Shown here piece after piece: positions 19,861-25,558 of a stretch of DNA of 25,558 nucleotides (the first letter of the stretch is position 1; the number at the start of each line of letters is the position of its first letter). This DNA is from a virus. The stretch spans positions 1 through 25,558 of IMG/VR virus record IMGVR_UViG_3300027816_000380. One strand, written 5' to 3'. A program made the position numbers and the translations under genes. The notes below the pieces were generated by a model that did no database searches, had not been told where the DNA came from, and was given only the letters and a program-made list of their open reading frames with translations.

Positions 19861-20790
19861 ATGCCCCGCGCTATCGCAGCAACTACGCAAGTTTCCTACA
19901 TTCCGGAAGTGACGGACGGCACGACGCCCGCCACGCCGGCCTTTCAGATCTTCCGAGCCACGGGCGAAAGCCTGGAAGTGCAGCGCAAGCTCGTGTTCTC
20001 GGGCGAGCTCAACGCGCTTCGCGGACCGAAGAACTACGCGCTCGCCGCGCGCATGGGCGCCGGCGCGTTCGATTGCGAATTTACGGACGGCAGCCTTGAA
20101 GACATGCTGGAAGCCGCGTTGCGCGGCGCCTGGTCCACCGATGTTCTCGTTAACGCGAACACGCCGAAGCCCTTCACGCTGGAAACGCGTTTCGAGACCG
20201 GCGCAACCGACGTTTTCAAGCGGCTCCGCGGCGCCCAAGTCAATACGTTCAGCCTCAATGCGCGAGCGCAAGAGATCGTGACGGCCCAAGTCGGCTACAT
20301 GTCGCGGCTTTCGGAATTCAACAACGCGTTGATCGCGGGCGCGACGTACACGGCCGGTAACGCTGAACCGATCTTCGCGGGCGACAAGGTCGGCACAATC
20401 ACAATGGCGGGGCTCGCTCTGGATGCGGTCCACACGATCACGATGCAGGTTAATAACAACCTTCGCGCCCGCCCGGCGCTGGGCAGCCTGGACGCGATCG
20501 AGCTTGCGCCGGGCGATCTGGAAGTGACCGGCACCGTGGGGCTGTATCTCGCCGATACGGAATATGACGTACTGACGGCATTTCAGGACGCAACCGCTAC
20601 GTCGCTTTCATTTCAGGTCGGCACGACGGCCGGCAAGATCACGCGTTTCGAAATGCCGTCGATTTTGCTCGAGGAACCGAAGCCCCAAGCCGAATCGAAA
20701 GACGGCGATTTGTTGCTGAACCTCAATTTCCGCGCTATTCAGTCGTCAACTATCGCCGGCGGGTTGATCCGCATAACGAGGAACATTTAA
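19861..20790 (+). CDS. major tail tube protein
   Basis: The 309-aa protein fits the phage tail tube family: VSYIPEVTDGTTPATPAFQIFRATGESLEVQRKLVFSGEL at the N-terminus, FDCEFTDGSLEDMLEAALRG, and late LSFQVGTTAGKITRFEMPSILLEEPKPQ. ATG 19861 follows CGGAGTAACGCCT; the frame continues upstream to 19807 but lacks support. It is followed by the tail chaperone. Confidence 0.88.
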   Translation: MPRAIAATTQVSYIPEVTDGTTPATPAFQIFRATGESLEVQRKLVFSGELNALRGPKNYALAARMGAGAFDCEFTDGSLEDMLEAALRGAWSTDVLVNANTPKPFTLETRFETGATDVFKRLRGAQVNTFSLNARAQEIVTAQVGYMSRLSEFNNALIAGATYTAGNAEPIFAGDKVGTITMAGLALDAVHTITMQVNNNLRARPALGSLDAIELAPGDLEVTGTVGLYLADTEYDVLTAFQDATATSLSFQVGTTAGKITRFEMPSILLEEPKPQAESKDGDLLLNLNFRAIQSSTIAGGLIRITRNI

Positions 20791-20792
20791 TC

Positions 20793-21248
20793 ATGAACCC
20801 ATGGCAGCGGCGTGAATATTCGGAGCGGCTGGAAACCGGCGGCATTTCGGTGTCGGTTCCCGGCTATCCGGAATGGGCTTTCACGGTGCGGCGCCGCTGC
20901 GCATGGAATGCGGACTACCAACGCGCCGTCGTTCGCTGCTCCGCGCGCCCGGAGGCCGCGGAGCTCATGGCGTGGCAGCGGGAGAACCCCGGCACGGCCA
21001 TGCCGGACAAGCTCGCCGCGATCGACGCGGCCATGATGCGCGAGGCGTTCGCGGAAGGCTGCTTGATCGACTGGACCGTGACCGGCCCGGACGGGAAGCC
21101 CTTCCCGCCGACGCTGGGCAATGCGCTGCTACTGTTCGAAAAATTCCCGGACATCTTCGTGGAGCTTTCGACGGCGGCCGGCGAGGCGGGACGCTTCGCG
21201 GCGCCTCTGCCGATCGCCAAGAAAGCCAAGGCCACGGCGGGAAACTGA
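20793..21248 (+). CDS. tail assembly chaperone, short form (gpG-like)
   Basis: The 151-aa product (MNPWQRREYSERLETGGISV..., GLIDWTVTGPDG-type core CLIDWTVTGPDGKPFPPTLG, LLLFEKFPDIFVELSTAAGEAG, then a Lys-rich end) sits between tail tube and tape measure, the fixed place of gpG-like chaperones. GAGGAAC precedes the ATG. Its last two codons GGA AAC form part of the slippery heptamer GGGAAAC just before TGA. Confidence 0.8.
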   Translation: MNPWQRREYSERLETGGISVSVPGYPEWAFTVRRRCAWNADYQRAVVRCSARPEAAELMAWQRENPGTAMPDKLAAIDAAMMREAFAEGCLIDWTVTGPDGKPFPPTLGNALLLFEKFPDIFVELSTAAGEAGRFAAPLPIAKKAKATAGN

Positions 21249-21622
21249 CGGCCCGCCTCCGCTATGAGCAAGGCCCGTGGAAAGAGCATTTAAAGTTTTT
21301 CGCGGGCCGCGGCGGTTGGCGGGAACGTACCCCGCCTGAAATATGGGATGGCTGTTTTATTCTGCCCGGCGCGTTGCCGGTGTGGAAGTCGTTTCTTCGA
21401 TTGTCGCGCGGCCGGAATTACACGGCCATGGGCTACCCCGCCCCGATTTCGTATCGGGACATGCGCGACGAAGCGGAGCGTTGCAAGTGCGAGCTTTCGT
21501 CTGACGTGGTAGAGGACATCCTCGCTACGCTTGACGATCTGTTATTAGAATTGTGCTCGCGCGATGACGATCAGCATAATCGCCGAAATCAACAGCCAGC
21601 GGGCCGCGTCGGGCGCGCGTGA
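20793..21622 (+). CDS. tail assembly chaperone, frameshifted long form (gpGT-like)
   Basis: A -1 slip at 21239-21245 joins the 151-aa chaperone to the overlapping frame that starts LTARLRYEQGPWKEHLKFF and runs to 21622, giving about 276 aa. The downstream part (ERTPPEIWDGCFILPGALP, YPAPISYRDMRDEAERC, VVEDILATLDDLLLELC) is protein-like and has no start of its own near the junction. Its end overlaps the tape measure gene by 59 bp. In lambda-like phages the fusion recruits tail tube subunits to the tape measure. Confidence 0.75.
21239..21245 (+). promoter_or_regulatory. programmed -1 ribosomal frameshift site GGGAAAC
   Basis: G GGA AAC in the chaperone frame is a perfect X XXY YYZ heptamer, immediately followed by TGA (21246-21248). 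After slipping, CTG ACG GCC continues in the open -1 frame. Confidence 0.85.
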
Positions 21623-23648
21623 TTTCAATAACGCGCTCGCGTCTATGCGCGCCGCGACGGCGGCCGGTGCCGGCGCTATCCGCGCGCTAGAAAATTCGTT
21701 CGTGGGCTTGGCCGCTAAGGTGTGGATCGCTAAAGAGGCGATACAAGCTAGCGCGCGGGCGACGATCGGTGCGGCGGATAACTATCAACTTCTTTCGGCT
21801 CGGCTCGGGATCCTCGCGAAGGAAGGCACATCTGCCGGCGCGCTTCTAGCAGGCATCTCGGAAGCGGCGAACCGGGCTCGGGCGCCGGTAGGGGATCTGG
21901 CGGATATCTACAGGCGCAACGCGAACGCGCTGAATGATCTCGGCTACTCGGAAGCCCAGGGCATTCGGCTCGCGGAGACGCTGGCGAAGGTTACGAAGAT
22001 TTCGGGCGTGTCCGCGGCCGAAGCCACTTCGGCCATGGTCCAGCTAAGCCAGGCGATTTCGAGTGGCAAATTTCAGGGCGACGAATTCCGATCGGTCGCG
22101 GAGAATTTGCCCGAAGTGCTTCGGATCCTCGAGCGGCAGACCGGAAAGACGGCCAAACAGCTCCGCGAGATGGCCGAAGCGGGGCAGCTTTCCGGTAAGG
22201 TCTTAACGCAAGCGCTGCTTAACGCGGGCGCGGAAATAGATGATAAGTTTTCGCGCGTCCCAAAGACGGCGGGCGAGGCGTTCTCGCAACTCACGTCGCA
22301 AATCTCGCTGACGTTCGGCGAGATCGCGGCGCAATCTGGCGCGACGCAACGGTTCGTTGAACTGCTGGACCAGATGCGCGCGGCGGTGCTGTCCCCGGCG
22401 TTCGCAAGCGGCGCCCGCGCGTTGGCGGATACAATGGGCGCGATTGGCGAAGCGCTCAAGACGGTCGGCGGTTTCCTCGCTGAAGCCCGAATTCAGTATA
22501 TCGCCTGGACAACGGCCATATCGGAATCGTCCGTTTATAAAATCGCGGTTGAAGGTATCACGGCGCTACGCGACGGCATTTCGTCGCTGTGGTCTTCGAT
22601 GACTTCGGTGGACGTAGCGAAGACCGTTGCGGACACCGCTCGCGCGTCGTTGCCGGGGCTGTCAGAGACGATCGACCGCGCGCGGGAGCTAACCGCGCAA
22701 CTGCGCACGATTGAGCAATTCCGCGGCACGCAAGCGGCGTCCGCTGACCCGGTGAAGGCCGCGGCTAACCCGGACAAGCCTGCTAAAATCAAATTCGAGG
22801 AAAGCGAGCTTTCCAAGCAGCTAAAGCAGCAGATCGAGGCGGAGCGGCTTCGCGCGGAAATCTCGCGAGCCCAAGCCGCGGGCGATAAAGACCGGGTCCA
22901 CAACCTCGAGACACAACTAGAAATTCACTCGCGCATTACCGCGGAGATGCGCAAGAAAGAGCCGGCGTTGTCGCGCGAGCTCGAGCTCATGATTGCGACC
23001 ACGAACCAAGCCCAGCGCCAGAAGGAATTGCAGGCGGAGTTGAACCAGTTCGGAACCGAATTCGCGACAACCATGTTCACGTCGCTCCGCCAGAGCATCG
23101 AAGACGGGAAGCGGTTCGGCGAAGTGCTGGGCAATCTGGCGCTGAAACTGGCGGACATGGTCGTTCAGTTCGCCATTATGAAACCCCTCGCCGAAAGCAT
23201 TGGAAAGAGCATCGGCGGCTTTCTTGGCGCTGGCGGCGTGTCGGATGCTTCGGACCCGTTCGGCATCGGAAAGGGCGGGATCGGTTCGCTGATCAGCGGG
23301 GCGGGCTCGTTGTTCGGCTTCGCGAATGGCGGGGTATTTGACCGCCCCGTCGCGATGGCGGGCGCCGGCGGCTTCCGCGGCGTCATGGCCGAAGCGGGCC
23401 CCGAAGCGATCATGCCCTTGCGCCGCGGGCCGGGCGGGCGGCTAGGCGTGGAAATGCTTGGCGGCGGGCAGTCGTCGCCTGCGAATATCACGATCAACAT
23501 TGCGGGCGACGCGACGGCCGAAACCGTGGCCAAGCTCCGCGCCGTGGCGCGCGAAGAATTCGCCCGAAGCACGCCGGGCCTCGTCCGCCAAGCCGTCGGC
23601 GCGGTCGGCGATCGGCACCGCGCGGATAGCGGCTATTTGAGGCGATAA
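21564..23648 (+). CDS. tail tape measure protein
   Basis: The 694-aa protein sets tail length and helps DNA passage. The N-terminal tape-measure domain is clear (ATIGAADNYQLLSARLGILAKEG, VTKISGVSAAEATSAMVQLSQAISSGKFQGDEFRSVAENLPEVL, AEAGQLSGKVLTQALLN). The middle is charged helix (about 410-500). The C-terminus has FGEVLGNLALKLADMVVQF, FANGGVFDRPVAMAG and GVMAEAGPEAIMPLRRGPGGRLGVE, a motif common to tape measures. ATG 21564 lies inside the end of the chaperone long form. Confidence 0.92.
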   Translation: MTISIIAEINSQRAASGARDFNNALASMRAATAAGAGAIRALENSFVGLAAKVWIAKEAIQASARATIGAADNYQLLSARLGILAKEGTSAGALLAGISEAANRARAPVGDLADIYRRNANALNDLGYSEAQGIRLAETLAKVTKISGVSAAEATSAMVQLSQAISSGKFQGDEFRSVAENLPEVLRILERQTGKTAKQLREMAEAGQLSGKVLTQALLNAGAEIDDKFSRVPKTAGEAFSQLTSQISLTFGEIAAQSGATQRFVELLDQMRAAVLSPAFASGARALADTMGAIGEALKTVGGFLAEARIQYIAWTTAISESSVYKIAVEGITALRDGISSLWSSMTSVDVAKTVADTARASLPGLSETIDRARELTAQLRTIEQFRGTQAASADPVKAAANPDKPAKIKFEESELSKQLKQQIEAERLRAEISRAQAAGDKDRVHNLETQLEIHSRITAEMRKKEPALSRELELMIATTNQAQRQKELQAELNQFGTEFATTMFTSLRQSIEDGKRFGEVLGNLALKLADMVVQFAIMKPLAESIGKSIGGFLGAGGVSDASDPFGIGKGGIGSLISGAGSLFGFANGGVFDRPVAMAGAGGFRGVMAEAGPEAIMPLRRGPGGRLGVEMLGGGQSSPANITINIAGDATAETVAKLRAVAREEFARSTPGLVRQAVGAVGDRHRADSGYLRR

Positions 23649-23651
23649 AGC

Positions 23652-24239
23652 ATGCCCCGTGGCCTAACCGTCGCACAGAAATCCGCGCTTGCCGCGCGCG
23701 TGAAAATGCCGCTCTACTTCGTGAAATTCGATTTCGCGAGCGGCACGGTGCGCGTGTGGAACGGCGTTGGCGACGTGACCGCGCTCGCCGCTACGTGGAA
23801 AGGGCTTGGGGAATTCGGCGTTATTCGCGGGCTCGAGACGGACGCCGGGTTACGCGCAACATCCATTTCGCTGTTGCTGGCGGGCGTACCGAATAACGTA
23901 TTGACGCCGGGCGTTGTCGCCTCGAGCCGGACGGAGCGCTATCAGGGCCGCCCGGTCACGGTCTATTTCGCAGCGGGCGATACCGCCACGGGGTTGCCGC
24001 TCGCCGATCCCGTCGCGATCTGGTCCGGCGTCGCGGACGTGCTCACGTTCGCGCTTGGTGAGAACGTGTCCGCCGAATTGACGTGCGAAAACTTCGCGTC
24101 ACATATGCGGCGATCGAACGGGCTTCGCGCCACGACGGAAAGCCACAACGGCCGGCTCGGGAATCCGTCACCGCGAGATCTGTTTTTCGAACCGACGGAC
24201 CGCCTCATGGGCGCGCCGCGGCCGTTGCTCGAGGGCTGA
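23652..24239 (+). CDS. minor/distal tail protein (DUF2163-like)
   Basis: The 195-aa protein (KMPLYFVKFDFASGTVRVWNGVGDVTALAATWKGLGEFGVIRGLE, LLLAGVPNNVLTPGVVAS, YQGRPVTVYFAAGD) reads as the beta-rich tail-hub type that follows tape measures in alphaproteobacterial phages. Its place before an NlpC/P60-like gene parallels the order of gene-transfer-agent tail-tip genes. Assignment to DUF2163 is by general resemblance only. Confidence 0.6.
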   Translation: MPRGLTVAQKSALAARVKMPLYFVKFDFASGTVRVWNGVGDVTALAATWKGLGEFGVIRGLETDAGLRATSISLLLAGVPNNVLTPGVVASSRTERYQGRPVTVYFAAGDTATGLPLADPVAIWSGVADVLTFALGENVSAELTCENFASHMRRSNGLRATTESHNGRLGNPSPRDLFFEPTDRLMGAPRPLLEG

Positions 24240-24241
24240 AC

Positions 24242-24649
24242 GTGGATAGGTTGCCGGGATGGGAACAGCGATTGCAAGCGATCTTCGATCGCGAGAACGG
24301 CGCCCCGTTCCAATGGGGTCGCGCGGATTGTGCGACGTTCGCGGCGGATTGCGTCGAAGCGGTCACGGGGCGCGACGCACTCGGGCCGTTGCGCGGCTCC
24401 TACGCATCGCGGATCGCGTCCCGTGCGCGGATGCGCGCTCGCGGCTGGCGCACGATGGCCGAAGCGGCGGGCGGCGTGCTCGAGGGCATGGGCGCGCGGC
24501 CCGTGCCGCCGCGGTTCGCGAGTGCGGGTAGTATCGGCGTGACTGCGGACGGTGCGCTATGCGTCCGCTTCCCTGTCGGGTTTGTCGCGCGGTTCGCTGA
24601 CGGTCGTTTCGGCCTCGCGGCCAATGTCGAAAAAGCGTGGGATCTCTGA
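24242..24649 (+). CDS. NlpC/P60-like (DUF6950-like) tail peptidase
   Basis: The 135-aa protein starts at GTG 24242, 2 bp after the previous stop. It has RLPGWEQRLQAIFDRENGAPFQWGRADCATFAADCVEAVTG, where WGRADC (Cys30) matches the catalytic cysteine motif of phage tail-tip cell-wall peptidases. The conserved His is not obvious, as in the DUF6950 branch. It probably helps open the cell wall during entry. TGATG junction with the next gene. Confidence 0.75.
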   Translation: MDRLPGWEQRLQAIFDRENGAPFQWGRADCATFAADCVEAVTGRDALGPLRGSYASRIASRARMRARGWRTMAEAAGGVLEGMGARPVPPRFASAGSIGVTADGALCVRFPVGFVARFADGRFGLAANVEKAWDL

Positions 24650-25558
24650 TGCCTAATTTGCTCGCGCAAGCTGCGATCGGTGCCGCCGTTTCGGTAGTGA
24701 CGGGGTTTCTCGCGCGCAAGCTCGCCAAGAAACCGAAGACGGAAACCACGCTTGCGCCGGCGACGCCTCGCCCGATGACGGATAACTTGACGGCGAGCGT
24801 GGAAGTAGGAAGCCCGCTCCCGGGCGTGTTCGGGCATCGGCGCGTAGGCGGCAAAATCGTGGTCTCCGCGAAGTCGGGTACGAAAACTTACAACGTCATC
24901 ATGATCGCCGGCGCGCCCGTGACTGCGATCAACGCCGTGTTTTTCAACGACAGGCTTTTGTCGATCGACGGAAGCGACCGCGTCACAACTTCACCTTGGG
25001 CGAAGAACGCCGAATATTCCGCGCGCGTGAAGCTCTACAGCGGCGCGCAATTGACGGCAGACCCGTGGCTTACTGCGGCATTCCCGGGCTGGAAGGCGGA
25101 CCACGTCGGCAAGCAGATCGCATATGCGGTTGTCGAATTTGATCCCGCCGTGAACCCGACCGCGTTCGATAAAGTCTATCAGGCCGGCACGCCCGACATC
25201 ACTTTCGACGTGTCGGGCTTCCGTTGCTACGATCCACGAAACGGCGCGCACAATATCGCGGACCCGACCACGTGGGGCTATTCGTCCAACGCGGCAATCA
25301 TCAAAGCCAATTACCTCATTCATGCGCTTGGCGCGGCGTTGCCCACGTCCGCCGTCGATTGGCCATCGGTGACGGCCGCGGCAAACATCTGTGACCAGGC
25401 GGTTACGCTAAAGGCCGGCGGCACGGAAGCGCGCTACACGTGCGCCGCGCAATGGCTCACGGATGAGCGGCATGAAGACGTTCTAGCGCGCATGAACGCG
25501 GCGGACGCGGGGCGCGTGCACCTTGTCGGTACGAAGTGGCGCGTTTCGTCCGGGGCCG
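24649..25558 (+). CDS. tail-tip/host-specificity protein (partial, 3' end outside window)
   Basis: Open to the window edge (about 303 residues seen). It starts MPNLLAQAAIGAAVSVVTGFLARKLAKKP, a hydrophobic N-terminus, then ASVEVGSPLPGVFGHRRVGGKIVVSAKSG, AFFNDRLLSI-type segment VFFNDRLLSIDGSDRV, FDVSGFRCYDPRNGAHNIADPTTWGYSSNAA and later QAVTLKAGGTEARYTCAAQWLTD. This is the pattern of large baseplate/tail-hub proteins (gpJ-like, Phage-tail_3) that follow the NlpC gene. ATG shares the A of the previous TGA. Confidence 0.85.
   Translation, partial: MPNLLAQAAIGAAVSVVTGFLARKLAKKPKTETTLAPATPRPMTDNLTASVEVGSPLPGVFGHRRVGGKIVVSAKSGTKTYNVIMIAGAPVTAINAVFFNDRLLSIDGSDRVTTSPWAKNAEYSARVKLYSGAQLTADPWLTAAFPGWKADHVGKQIAYAVVEFDPAVNPTAFDKVYQAGTPDITFDVSGFRCYDPRNGAHNIADPTTWGYSSNAAIIKANYLIHALGAALPTSAVDWPSVTAAANICDQAVTLKAGGTEARYTCAAQWLTDERHEDVLARMNAADAGRVHLVGTKWRVSSGA

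Overview
The window is part of a double-stranded DNA tailed phage or prophage with siphovirus organisation (HK97-type capsid, long non-contractile tail). The host is most likely an alphaproteobacterium. This rests on high GC (about 63% by eye) with strong G/C bias at third codon positions, marked scarcity of GANTC (the CcrM methylation site), a GapR/DUF2312-like gene, and tail-tip genes that resemble alphaproteobacterial phage and gene-transfer-agent types. No integrase, lysis gene or tRNA was seen.

Left part (1-8168), mostly minus strand: a compact DNA-metabolism block read leftward. In order of transcription it holds a RuvC-like nuclease, a Cys-rich zinc-ribbon-like protein, a one-pass membrane peptide, an SNF2-type helicase, an AT-hook-like protein, a 62-aa protein, a DUF2800-type nuclease, an Enc34/DUF2815-type single-strand-binding protein and a C5 cytosine methyltransferase that runs off the window. 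Most junctions are 4-bp ATGA/GTGA overlaps or short gaps. One plus-strand HTH regulator (6180-6821) starts back to back with RuvC. Upstream lie small accessory genes, including an XRE regulator behind a clear promoter (7326-7354).

Middle (8169-11444), the control region: a leftward cluster of three small genes (8449-9552) ends at a textbook intrinsic terminator (8291-8332). A roughly 690-bp gene-free stretch (9600-10290) carries twelve half-sites of CCGCCGGTTC followed by an AT-richer patch, so it is a candidate origin or multi-operator region. To its right, rightward transcription begins with a protein made of two GapR-like units and a 48-aa zinc-finger-like gene. A structured 375-bp gap with a terminator, a promoter and hairpins follows.

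Right part (11445-25558), all plus strand: the canonical late module of small and large terminase, a portal fused to a MuF-like domain, prohead protease, major capsid protein, a small head protein, head-tail connectors (with a 27-aa membrane ORF nested between them), tail terminator, tail tube, and tail chaperone with a GGGAAAC -1 frameshift site. The tape measure, a distal tail protein, an NlpC/P60-like peptidase and the start of a large tail-tip protein complete it.

Points most worth a second look: the CCGCCGGTTC array beside the tandem GapR-like gene; a zinc-ribbon gene that seems inserted between 26-bp direct repeats and carries a copied piece of the SSB gene; the 28-bp inverted repeat and TGCACTGTTTCA cluster near 9 kb; an apparent frameshift in the methyltransferase; and global scarcity of GANTC with excess CTCGAG and GAATTC.
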